Shown here in pieces: positions 45,936-57,769 of a stretch of 64,000 nucleotides of DNA. The notes under the pieces are model-generated. The model was not told the DNA's origin. It saw nothing but the letters and a program-made list of their open reading frames with translations, and ran no database searches. Every line of letters begins with the position of its first letter. Position 1 is the first letter of the stretch. This stretch comes from Sequoia sempervirens. Taxonomy: Eukaryota > Streptophyta > Pinopsida > Cupressales > Cupressaceae. The stretch is taken from positions 532,633,071-532,697,070 of the forward strand of contig VDFB02193867.1 in NCBI GenBank assembly GCA_007258455.2. The letters are read 5' to 3'. The translations under genes and the position numbers were made by a program.

Positions 45936-48478
45936 TGTTGGAGATTCAAATTTTTGCTCCTTATGTTTCATTCCTGCCCTACATGGTGTCAACTGGTCTT
46001 TCATGGTGTTTAGATTCTTGAGGGTTAGGGTTTTGGACTTATTTGCATGTAAAAAAATTGTATTTTTTTTAAGCCTTGGTTAATTTCTATTTTCCTATCA
46101 CTTTTTTAAGGCTATTAAAACATCTTATGCCCCGTCGACTCATCTAGGCTTTGGCCCCTTTGATTTTAATTTTTGTTTCGCCCTTGGGTTTTATTTTCCC
46201 TAAGTCTAGGCCAACCCCATGCTTTAATGTTTTAAAAACAACTTATGTCATTATTTTCCATCCTCCTAGTGGTGTCCCCTTTCCCTTTAATGAAAGTTAT
46301 ATTTTGCAGAAGTTTGGATCTTGTGTTGCCGTTGATCTTTTTCCTTCATATATCGACTGTTTCCCACCATCCTGTGATTGGGAATTGAAGGATTACAAAA
46401 TAGTGGGTGGGCATCATGTGTCCCCTCTTGGGGATGAAGTTTTTCTTGGCCATTTATCAGATGCCTTTTGATTGAGTGGCTTACCTGCTATTTTGTAATC
46501 GGAAGGTGCTCACCTTTTATCTATCATGAAGCAGCGAGATGATGCCAAGTGTACAAGGTGGGGCCTGAGGAAGTTTTGAGTGATATATTTTAAATATTTA
46601 ATTGCTTCCACAACAAAACATTTAAAATAAAAAAATATTTTTTATGGCCGAGGAAATTCATTAAATGTTCAAGGACGGAGAAGTTAGGGCATTCAGTCAA
46701 GTCAAAGGAGATCAACGGTGGTGATTAAAAGCTAGGTCCTGTTGCATCCTAGCCATTCACCGCCATCCCGTGATCCAAAATTGCAAGATTAAGATATCAC
46801 GGGTTGGCACCATGTGTCCAATCAGGAGCAGCCGAGGGGGATGAAGTTTGTAACCGTCGATGAAGCATTGCCATAGATCTACAATTGCCTACTATCACAT
46901 GATCAAAAGTTGCAAGGTCTATACCAATCGCGATATCGCAAGCGACTGCCACATGTCTCAGTCAATGAAGCCGAAGGAGTAAAAGGGTGGGTTACTAAAG
47001 CACTTGCGGGATGCACATGCGAAAGATCAATGGAGATGTTTTAATCCTGATGGAAAAGGTGCTCGATGATTAACAATAGGGCTACTAATTGTGTTGGACG
47101 GATGAGATCGTTGATGATCAAGATCAATGGTTGCCTGCCATCGTGCGATCAAAAGTTGAGGGATTATGATATCATGGGAAAAAACCACATGGATTTCCAT
47201 CATAGCTTAGGGTGAGATGGTCCCTTGTCTGCCACACTGGCAATTGTGTCAGCTAGTTTTTGAAGGTGACCATTTGATGATTTGTTTCAACTAAAGGATC
47301 AACGGTTGGAATTTAAAGTCAGGGTCAAGACATGGTTGGAGCCATTTGTGCAGGCGAGCAGGTGATTTTTAGTGTTGGGAATGATGCTTACTAGCATGAT
47401 TCAATTAATGGGTTAGATGTTGTGGTTGCAACGGTTTCCAGTTATATTTTAATGGTGATCTTGGCATGGATTTCTGGTGATCTTTATGACTGAATCAACT
47501 CTTTTCCAAGTGACCATTTAGCTGATGACATGTGTACTCTTTGTTCAAATGCTTTGTTTTCTCCTTCATTCTCTATAAGAAGTATTTCAAGGCCAGAGGT
47601 ACGGGGTAGCAAGTTAGAAATTTTTTGTCGAGTCTAGGTGAATTTGCAGAGCAATTTGTAAAGTTTGATGTTCTTTAGGAAGAATGCAACATAGGTTTTG
47701 AGTCAGTCTGTAACAAGTTTTGAGTTCATGGAGTTTTAATTTTGTATAACAGTACTAGCATTTGATTCTAAATGAAATTTCAAGCTTATGTCTCTCCATT
47801 TACTTGCATATATAAAACCCTGAATAAAATTACCAAGGGTTGTTTTATCCATCTCACTGTTGTGTTGTGTATTATCCTTGTTTTGGCTTTAAATCAAGGA
47901 ATTAATTAAAATGCTTGAATGGTATTATAGGAGGATATGTACTATATGAGGATTTGTTAAGTAGTATTGAGTTAGGACACATATTGATGAGATTACAAAG
48001 TAATGTTGTCAAAGATCCCATGTGTTATGTGTTAAATTTGTTATATGCTTTTAGATGCTTATAAATTTGACTCCTACCCAATAAATATATGGCACTGGTC
48101 TAAGTTGTAATCACCCATATGATTCAGTGTTTTCTTGTCTTTGCCTAGAGCTTGCCGCAAATTGCAAATCAATGACCATCTTATACTACCTTGTGTTGTA
48201 GTTATCTTATGCTCCAAGTAGTTAATATTACTGATAAATAGCCAATTTATTTCAATATTATCCTATTGTGTTGAGCTATTAAGTGAGATCATCTATTATT
48301 GTTAATGTTGTTTATAATAAAGGTGTAGAGGTTGTAAACACATTAAGGGATCACCCTCTCGGGTCTTGCAGATCCCAAAGTGTAGGAAGTTTCTTAAAGT
48401 CCTTGTCAGTTGGTCCAGGTCCTTCGAGCTACCCTTGATTGGGATTGGCAGTCCCATAGGTAGATTAGGAAACAAACA
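45936..48478 (+). repeat. 3' LTR of X
   Basis: From TGTTGGAGATTC to GGAAACAAACA, 2543 bp, followed by ACTAC. It contains the same hairpin-unit cluster (for example 46767-46803) and TATA-like box. Confidence 0.88.
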
Positions 48479-48948
48479 ACTACATCAAATTATTAAGAAC
48501 TAATAGAGGTGGTGAGTGTAGTTCTAATTATTTTATATTTTTTTGTAGACAACATGGTATTCACAAATAATTTATAGTGTGCTACACACCTCAGCAAAAT
48601 GGTGTGGCTAAAAGAATAAATAGAACTATCATGAATGTGGAAAGGAGTATGTTGAAGTCAAAGCATTTACCAAATGAATATTGGGATGAAGTAGTAGCAA
48701 TTGCTATTTATATTCTAAATAGATGTCCAACTACAAGTGTAAGGAATGTGATTCCTCAAGAGACTTGGAATGGTAAAAAGCATAGTGTTGCACACTTCAA
48801 AGTCTTTGGATACATTGCATATGCTCATGTGCCTGAAGAGTTGATAATGAAGTTGGATAACAAAGGTGAAAAGTGTATTTTTCTTGGGTATTCAGAAGAT
48901 ACAAAAGATCACAAGTTTTGTTTAATCCAAATACAAGAAAATTCATAA
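48479..48948 (+). pseudogene. C1 integrase core, part 3
   Basis: It continues the integrase frame: YIKLLRTNRGGECSSNYF, CYTPQQNGVAKRINRTIMN, WDEVVAIAIYILNRCPT and FKVFGYIAYAHVP. Copia integrases normally read RTDNGGE and NGVAERKNR here. In this copy the second catalytic Asp is Asn and the catalytic Glu is Lys, so the enzyme would be dead even without the insertions. The final 123 codons (48577-48948) are open. Confidence 0.92.
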
Positions 48949-49387
48949 TCAACAAAGATGTGCAATTTGTGGAAAATGAAGCATGAGATGGAAGTGTAGA
49001 AAAAATAATAAGTATAGCAGTAACTAATTCACATGATAAATATGATTGATGAAGTGATAGAACAAGGTATTCTTCAAGAAATACCCCCTTCCACTCCCAA
49101 ACATGCAACACAAGTTGTAACACATGCTAAACCTCCTTCTACAACAAGATTTTCAAGAAATCCAATTTTTTCACCCATACAAAAAACTCCACAAGGAATG
49201 CTAGCCATAATACCATAAAAAAGTCCATAAAAATTAGCTGATAGAAGATAGCTTATCGAATCCTACACTGGCATGTTTATTGCAGTGAAAAATAAGGAGT
49301 TTAAGAGATATCTATGAATTTTATTTTAATGTTGAAACATCAAATTCTTTTTCTGTTTTTGCTTTACTTTCAAAAGCTATTGATCCA
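48949..49387 (+). pseudogene. C1 integrase-RT linker
   Basis: A degraded Copia linker with Pro/Thr-rich text (EIPPSTPKHATQV, STTRFSRNPIF) and then a stop- and frameshift-containing approach to the reverse transcriptase. Confidence 0.65.
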
Positions 49388-50156
49388 ATGTCTTTTGATG
49401 AATCAATAAAGAATGAAGCTTGGGTTGAAGCCATGGATGAAGAGATTGAAGCTATTGAAAAGAATAACACTTGGGAGTTGGTGGATCACCCACAAGGAAA
49501 GGATGTTATAAGGATAAAATGGGTTTACAAAACAAAGTATGGAATGGATGGAAATGTGTTGAAGCATAAGGAAAGGTTGGTTGCTAGAGGTTTCACTCAA
49601 CAGCCTGGTATTGAGTACATTGAAATATTTTCCCCTATAGCTCACTTGGATACGGTAAGGACTGTGTTGGCCATTGTATCCCAAAACAAGTGTCCTATTT
49701 TCAAATAGATGCAAAATCTACATTTTTAAATGGTTTCATTGAAGAGGAAGTTTGTGTGGAGCAACCAAAAGGATATGAAATTTTAGGTCATGAAGACAAG
49801 GTATATATACTAAAAAAGTCACTCTATGGACTCAAGCAATCTCCTAGAGAATAGTATAGTCAAATTGATTATTATTTAATTAAGAATGGTTTTGGTAGGT
49901 TTAGTAGTGAGACTAATTTATATATTGAGATGGATGAAGAAGGTAAAATGTTGATAGTTTTTCTTAATGTAGATGATTTGATTTTTATAGGGGACCTTTC
50001 CATAAGTTACTTTAAGAAAACTATTACAAAAGAGTTTGAGATGACTGATCTTGGTCTTATGAAATATTTTTTGGGAATAGAAGTTATGCAATCAGTAGAT
50101 GGAATTTTTATTTCTAAATCAAAGTATGCAAGTGATGTATTGAAAAGATTTAATCT
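49388..50156 (+). pseudogene. C1 reverse transcriptase, interrupted by Y
   Basis: The Copia RT is clear: NEAWVEAMDEEIEAIEKNNT, TWELVDHPQGKDVI, KWVYKTKYGMDG, KERLVARGFTQQPGIEY, DAKSTFLNGFIEEEV, KKSLYGLKQSPRE. The catalytic YVDD box reads NVDD (LNVDDLIFIG), with Tyr lost. A one-base shift near 49708 and a stop after SPRE break it. The palm end reads KYFLGIEVMQSVDGIFISKS and then DVLKRFNL at the Y boundary. Confidence 0.93.
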
Positions 50157-52643
50157 TGTTTTGGGTTGAATTTTCTCAAACTCTATTTTCATCAAAAATA
50201 AGGTCATATGATGTGTTATTTTAATGCATTTTGGGTGTGGTAAACATGTTCCGAGGGCTAGTTTACAAAGGAGGTACTTGAATTTTAAGGGTTGGGAAAA
50301 TTTTGAGGAAATGGGTTTTCTCTAAACAATCAATGATGCCCCTACACAAATTTTCATGGCTCTTGGTGTCCTAGTTTGCTTGTAGTGAATTTTCTCCAAA
50401 TGGGTCGCAAGTGTAATTATAAGTCACAATTTTTATAATATTTCAAATGTTCATATTTAAAATATTTTGAATACTTTAAATATTTTGCAAATATAAAGTG
50501 GAATTTAGAGTAAACATAAAATGCATCTTCAAATGTTTTGGAGGACAAGCAAGTTTACTTTTTTCTTTTGATTGGCTCAAATACGGCTTTCACCAGAAAA
50601 CTCATCACCCATGGCTATTTTGATTTGCCTTTTTCATTCTATTTCAACATAATTTTTATGGGAGGAAAGATCACTGAAATTTTAGAGGTCTCCAACTTCA
50701 AACGCTTGGATGTGCTACTAAAAAGCTCAAACAAGCAACAACTAAATGCATACGCTAGAGAAATTGAAGAATGTGAGAAGTTGTAGTAAATAGAGGAGGT
50801 TTGGAGTCAATGAAAAAAAAAGATCCAACATGGGTGCATCTACATGTAGCCCACTAGCCCACAAGAGCCAAGGAAAACATTGGCAAATAGGCACAAGGAA
50901 GTGGGGAGGATAGTTATAGAGCTACATTTTAAAGTTTTAATTTGATATTGCCAGCAATCCCGATAAATATTTTACTACAATCATTAAGTGACACGGGGGC
51001 ATGAGGATTGGATTCTCCAAAGAAAATATTTTATGTTTTCAAAATATTTCATTTTGTAGTTTAAAAGCTCCCCACTAGCTTGGATGAGATTTTGGTGTGA
51101 TGTGAAAATGGAACGGGTGTGTGGGAATTGGAGGGTAAGCTTGTGGTGGGCCCATGCTTTCTTAAAAAGAGATTTGAAGGTAGTTTTAAATGTGCTAGGG
51201 GTAACAAATAAATGTTGCTCAATAAATTTGAAGGTTTGCATTATTTAAGTGGTAAATTTTTAATGTGCAAAGTAAAGGTGAAATGAGGGATTTGGGTAAA
51301 ATTTTGTTTCCAGATAAACATATAGTATTTACAGCTTGCATCTTTCTTTTAAAAGGAAAATATTTTTAAAACATAAAGTGAATGTGAATAGGGCATGCAT
51401 GATATTCTAGTAAAGTGAATAATATATTAACTAGGTATGATGTTTTCTTTGCTGAGAAGAAGTTATTCATGGAGAACCAATTTTCGCATAGCAGGTGAAT
51501 GAACAAAGAGGTGAAATATTTTTGAAAGGAAAATATATTTTTTAAATAGGAGAATACAAAAGAATGATGACTATTCAAGCTGGAGAATATTTTTTTGTTG
51601 AGGAGAAATAGGTGCAAGAAGTGTAAATCAAATTGCAGATTAGGGTTTCTCTTCAAGCAGTGGGCAGTTATTCATCAATGATCCTGAGTCTACCAAGTGT
51701 TTTCTTTTGATGTGCATTTAGGTTTTCTTTCTCCTTAAGTGTAAATTTATGATTCATTGTAAGCAATTAGTTGTTTGTAATTATTTATAGAGAATACTGT
51801 AATGCAAATACATAACATTTTATAGTTTTTTTTTAGGTTGGAGTCTATCAATGCATTTGTATTTCTGATAGCAGTACTGACAAATTAATATAGAATAGTG
51901 AACATTTAGAACCATTTACTTTCTCGTGTGCTTGTTTTATGAGTTATGAATAAATATAATCAATGATTGTTTTGTTCATATCTAGTGGTTTCTAGTGGGT
52001 GTGTGGTTTTGTTCATGCACATTAATTCAAGGAATTAATATAAATGCTTGAATGAAGCTATAGATTCATGTGAATTAAGTTCTAGTATTTTGATAAGAAG
52101 TTGTGGTTGAGAATAAAATGTTGATGTACTATAATGTAGTAATGTCAAAGCTTAGATGATGTTGTGTGCTAAAATGTTATCAAGTTGTATAGGTGTTGAA
52201 GTTGACTCCATTCCAAGGATGAGGCACTAATCTAAGTGTGTTATTCATGTTACATTTAGTTGATTAATTCAGCAACAAAACACAAATTTAAATCAAATTA
52301 TTCATCAATCTTAATTTGTTTGTGTGTGAAATTTATTGCTCTACATCTCTCATGTTTGAATTAAACATTTCCATGAAGATCAACCAAACCTTTAGGGTGC
52401 TATGCCATTTAAACAATTAGAGGAGAATCATCTGTTTATAGTGTATTTGGTACTTTAGCACACAAGTATCTATAAATATACTATTGGGATTACCCTCCCT
52501 GGTTTAACAAAGCCAGAAGTGTAGAAGATTTTCATCTCTTTCATTGAATCTTGTTCTTTGGCCAAATGCATCTTTGAGTTTGAGTATTAGAAAGTGGATG
52601 TTCTATAGGATTCATTCCACCTATTGATTTGGAACCCAATAGA
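50157..52643 (+). repeat. 5' LTR of Y
   Basis: From about TGTTTTGGGTTG to cccaataga before TTGTTGACTC, about 2.5 kb. It aligns with the 3' LTR apart from indels. No gene is supported inside, although an 82-codon frame at 50538-50786 recurs in the 3' LTR. Confidence 0.75.
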
Positions 52644-53083
52644 TTGTTGACTCTAATGGGAATAAATTTGAATCTCTGGTGCAAATTTGTTGAAGTCCAT
52701 TTGGAAAGAGTAAAAAATAATGAATGGTTGGTTCAGATGTTGAAGTTCCAGATCTGCAAATTGATTTGTAGCAGCCCCAAATTCAAAAGACTATGAAGAG
52801 ACTCTGCTGGAAGAACTTAGAGAATTTATTTTCATTAATGAAGATATCCTTGCTTCAAAGGTTTCCCTCATGTTGAAGAGGTGGCAACTCTGTTCTACAA
52901 TTTATTCACATGAAGGGTTGTTATTTATTATTGTGACCTAAAAATGCTCTATTCAAAGTTGTAGCAACTGGAGGTGTGAAGGTACATGGTTCTCTGCATA
53001 CTTTCATTTGTTGAACCTATCATATTTAATGCAATTATTGTTCTATTTAAAGTGTTTGTCTAAGTATTCCCAAATTTTCTAGT

Positions 53084-55747
53084 ATGGATGGTTAGAATGA
53101 ATTTGTATATCCTAGGGATTTCTATCCACTTGCATTATCATATGTTTCAAGCCCAATTTATGACCATATTAGCAATTATCCTAGTGATCCTTCATATTGT
53201 CATGGTTATGATTATGCACAATTAGTTAAACCCACATTTCCATACATCTATTTATTACCAAAGGGAAATAACCATGCCATTAGAAATCTTAATGCATATT
53301 ATCAAGAAGCTTCAGAAGTCTGATAATCCTCAAATAGTTGACACCACAAAATGCATGAAATCAAGAGTGAAAAAGCCTAGGCTAAGTCGGGAATGGAAAT
53401 TTTTGTTTAAAAAGAAAATTGAAGAGTTGCAAAAAAGCCACCTGATGGCTATACAAGCCTAGTTAAGAGATAATCATATACTAGATCTACTGGCCAAAAT
53501 TTTGCACCTTTTGTCAATTCTTTTGATCCATTGTATGACCAATTAGACTTGTCATGGATTAATTAAAAGGTTAAAAGTATGCCATCTCGAGTCTATAAGA
53601 AAATGCCAAGATTTAATGGATACAATGTGTGTTAAGGAGATGCACATGTCCAAAGTTTTTATAGCTTCATGGTGAAACATTCATTTAGAGATCAGGATAT
53701 GTGGATAAGATTTTTTTTCAGATCTCTTGAAGCTAAAGCTAGGGACTGGTACTTAATTTTTCTTGAGAATTCCTTTCCTTTATGGGATAAACTAATGGAT
53801 GCTTATAGAAAATAATTTCCAATAGAACCTTTTGATCTTTTCAAAAAGTTAAAGAAAATTAAAAAACAAGATGAAGATTCAAGCATTGCTTTTAGTCACA
53901 GATTTGTTGTTGCTCTTTCACTAATCCCTAAAAGTTTCAAACCCAGAACCTTAGATTGCATTTACATGTATTTTGAAGCCTTTGAGGAGGGATCTAGTGC
54001 AATGTTAAAGGCTTATAAAATATTATTTAGATGGCTTAGACATGTTTAGATAATATGGAAAAAATGAGGCATGAATATGTGCAAAGATTGTTGTCTTCAA
54101 TTGTGAGTAAAAATGTTGATGAAATTAGCATCTATGTGAATACAAGTGATCAAATGTCTTCAGATTTAAATCTAGACAAGTGCATACTTGAGAAGGAAGA
54201 AGTTAGGAGTGATGCAATGTCTACCATTGATGCTCATGATAGTGAAAATGTTTGTTTCTATCCTCAAGAGGATGTAAATGACCAACTCAATGATGATACC
54301 CACTCCAATGCTGAAATGAAGAAAGATGTAGTTTTATATCATGACATCCCAAAAGTAATTAAGAATGAATAAATGGAAAACCTATTCTCTATGACAGATA
54401 TAATAGATTGTGACCATGACAGATTGTGACCATGCTTTTGACAAGGTTGTTAGCAATTCAATCTCTTATGATTGGTAAAACTTAGTTTATGATCAACCCA
54501 TTGAGTTTTCAAATTTTGATGATGGTGACATCATGGTATATCCTAATTTACAACTTGGTAATGCATGTTGTTCTAGTGGAATTCAAGAAGAGGAAGTGGT
54601 TGAAAGAATGGATAAGAACAATGGTCTATTATGTAGTGAAAAAATTTCAAATCTATTGACCATTGAATATCAAAAATGTACACATATGAATAACCCACAG
54701 TTATTGTGTGTTTCCAATATTGATTTTGATAGTGATGATAATCTTTACTATGTAAGATATTATACATGCGTATTTGATCTTACTTCAAGTTATGAACCAG
54801 TTGGTTAGCATGATGATAATATGGATAGAGATAGGTAACCATTTGATTGTAATGATGCATTGTATGATGAGTGTGAAAGTATGTAGGTTGATGCAAGTTT
54901 AGAAATATATTTTAATGAGTTAGAAACAACACATAACAATGAGGTTTGTATATTGAATGAGCTAAGTCTTGAAAATTTTAATGCAGATTTGGATAAGTAT
55001 CTATTTCCTAACTTAGATGAGCCTATTTATGAGTCATTTCATGTGGATGTGGATGTTGATTTCAAAGTAAAATTAGATTTTTTTTTTGAACCAAAATTGC
55101 TCACTTTTGAACAAGCTTTAGATGTTGAAGATGTTGATATGTTATGTTCAAAAAATATCAAAGTGATTAAGGATGAGGATATGTTAGAGATTCTTGATGA
55201 TTCTCTATACCAACATGATGGGGGACAGTCATAGTGTGTGGGCCAATATATTAATCTATCTCTTTACGTACACTCAGAGATAGTTTTCATGATGTGCATA
55301 ATCTTTTGATTAGTTCTTATGACTATTTCATATTTGGCATGCAAACTAATAATCAAATTGAGCCTGATAGTACCAGCCATCTGGCAAAATAAGAGTGCTA
55401 CTTTTTTTTAGTTGGATGATGTTTTCACGAAGTGTGGGAATGTTCAAAACATTGAAGAATTTTTTTTTCCGCTTGAGAATGATTTAAATGATAAATAATA
55501 TAAGTTTTTACCACATAATAATAAGTATTTTAAGAGTATGTCTAATTTTTAGATGCTTGGTAAGTTTCAATTTGTTGATAATGTTGTATATAATGGGTTG
55601 TTGCGAGATGCCAACATGTCTAATCAAGTAGATTACAGTGATTTTTTCAGATTGGCTTTAGTGAAATGTGATGAGAACTTTTTCTATGATAGAGGTAAGA
55701 AGAGACCTATAGGTTTGGGTGGCATAGGGCCATCAGATATGGTTTGA
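53084..55747 (+). pseudogene. Y internal ORF: gag-like plus acidic domain
   Basis: It starts near ATG 53084 (MDG, stop, NEFVYPRDFYP). The gag-like part around 53577-54030 reads MPRFNGYN, WIRFFFRSLEAKARDWYLIF, LWDKLMDAYRK and FSHRFVVALSLIPKSFKP. The acidic part includes LENFNADLDKYLFPNLDEP, SFHVDVDVDF, LEILDDSLYQHDGG and FVDNVVYNGLLRDANM. These line up with X (LDAYLNKYLFVNLNEP, FHDDVEVDS, LEIFDDPHYQHDEE, IDDVVYDGLLRGTIM). Stops and shifts are frequent, and open pieces are 54055-54372, 54533-54808, 54953-55234 and 55553-55747. No polymerase. Function unknown. Confidence 0.7.
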
Positions 55748-56783
55748 ATTGTCAAACTAGAGTAGTAGGTGGTATAGATGACCATTTGACTTTGTTACCC
55801 AATGGTGTAAGCACCTGGTCTGCTTTTCAAGAGGAACTGAATTATTGCTATGCCCACAAGGGGAATACATCCCAATCAAAGCCACTATTGGAACCTTAAA
55901 ATATTGAAAATTTGAAGTGCCCATGTTAATAAAATTTCCTTTGCACTCTCAGAAGTGCCCCTGAAAAATCTTCCCAAGTAACCTACTTTGGAGGGTCACA
56001 ATTTGAAGTGAGTTGATTTTCATGCCAAACCCCTAAGTATGCATACTCATGTGACATATGAGAACATGCATGTCATTTTTTGGCATCCCATGATGAGTTT
56101 TGACAGTGTTTTGAAAAGCAAAGTTGAAGTGTTCTAGCACTATTTTGCTATTTGCAAATTTTCTATCTTGGGAAGTGGCCTCCTATTCAAGCTGATATTT
56201 CATAGTTGGATGCTTGTTAGAAAAAATGAATTTTTTCTCTCCATTCTCCCCACATTCATATACTCCCTAGTATTATTTTAGAGTCTCATGACCAGATTTG
56301 ATATTTTTTCCTGGTGAAAAACAAATGTAGTTTGCTTTATTTTCACACCTGCATTTTCAGAACTTTTCAAGGTGGTCAAGCTTGAACCTCAATATAATTT
56401 GAAGAATGATGATTCAAGAAAATACATCTTGCTCATGTACTCAATATACCCAAATGACCTAGTGTGTCTAGTGGCAGTTCCCAGGAGATGATTTGGTATT
56501 TTTTCAAAGTGGCAACTTGGTGAGCTTTAATTGGTTTTCAATAGGAACAGTTGGAAAAAAGTGAGTGAGCCTCTTCGTCGATTAATATCTTGCATCTCAT
56601 GATATGCTTTCCCAATCCGTTTGTTGTTATAAATTCTTGGGTTAAATTTCTACATGCTTACTTAGTTCTAGGGTCTCAGGATAAGTTCTGATGGGTTATT
56701 TAATCACTTTTTGATCGCAACAAGGCCAAAAATGGTTTTCCAAATAGTGTCAAATCTTGCAAATATAAGGACAACCCATTTCT
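55748..56783 (+). other. 3' internal region of Y
   Basis: About 1 kb without a supported gene between the acidic ORF and the 3' LTR. No clear polypurine tract was recognised. Confidence 0.5.
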
Positions 56784-57615
56784 TGTTTTGGCTTGAAATG
56801 TCTACAACTCTATTTTCATTATAAATGAAGGCCATATGATGTGTTATTTTAATGTATTTTTTGTATGGTAAACACATCCCAGGGGCCAGTTTACAAAGGA
56901 GGTACTTGAATTTTAAGGGCTAAGAAAAAATTGAGGAAATGGGTTTTCTCTAAACAATTGATGATGCCCCTATAAAAAAATTCATTGCCCCAAGTATCTC
57001 GGTTTGCTTGTAGTGAATTTTCTCCAAATGGTTTGCGGGTGTAATTAGAAGTCACAATTTTTATAATGTTTTGAAATGTTCATATTTAAAATATTTTGAA
57101 TACTTTAAATATTGTGAAAATATAATGGGTCATTTAGGGAAAACATAAAATTCATCTTCAAATGTTTTGGAGGACAAGCAAGTTTATTTAATGCTTCTAA
57201 TTGGCTCAAATACAACTTTCATGACTTTCAACAGAAAACTCATTACCCTTAGTTATTTTGATTTGTTTTTTTCATTCTATTTTAGAATAATTTTTATGGG
57301 AGGAAAAATCACTGAAATTTTAGAGGTAAGCAACTTCAAATGCATGGATGTGCTGCTAAAAAGCTTAAGCAAGCAAAGATTGAATGCATACTCTAGAGAA
57401 ATTGAAGAATGTTAGAAGTTGTAGTAAAAATAGGAGGTTTGGAGTCAATGCAAAATAGAGAAGAGCCAAGTATGGGTGCATCTAAATGTAGCCTGCTAGC
57501 TCGCAAGAGCCAAGGAAAACATTGGAAAGGGTGAAGCCACAATAGTGGTTTACAATTGAAGTGAGGAAGGAAAACTCACAAAAAATGAATGCATGGCAAA
57601 AAAATTGATATTAGG

Positions 57616-57769
57616 GGTTCGTACGAACCTATTGGTTCGACCAAACCCATTAGGGGTTCGCTGGAACCTGGGTTCGAGTGAACCCTTTTAATGCTTTCCT
57701 GCCAAAAAATCCAACAAAACCTGTTATAAAAGGGGGGTTCACTCGAACCACTAGGGGTTCATTCGAACC
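57616..57769. promoter_or_regulatory. Cluster of GGTTC-N4-GAACC palindromes
   Basis: Five perfect 14 bp palindromes start at 57616, 57655, 57671, 57736 and 57756, with a sixth degenerate copy at 57634. The four-base centres differ (gtac, gctg, gagt, actc, attc), so the arms are conserved while the centre is free. This is typical of a dimeric protein-binding site. A TATAAAAG box lies between the fourth and fifth sites. Confidence 0.7.
57725..57732 (+). promoter_or_regulatory. TATA box of the DNA element
   Basis: TATAAAAG followed by ggggg, about 107 bp upstream of an ATG at 57839 and surrounded by GGTTC-N4-GAACC sites. Confidence 0.6.

Larger units (their letters stand above)
35131..48478 (+). 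mobile_element. Element X, compound gag-only LTR element (LTR-int-LTR-int-LTR)
   Basis: Three LTR copies (35131-37673, 40775-42948, 45936-48478) alternate with two internal regions (37674-40774 and 42949-45935). The outer LTRs are both 2543 bp and lie next to ACTAT/ACTAC target duplications inside C1 integrase. The middle LTR is truncated at both ends. Each internal region codes for a gag-like then acidic protein and no polymerase. The layout fits unequal recombination between LTRs of one element, or insertion of an already tandem copy. Confidence 0.9.
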
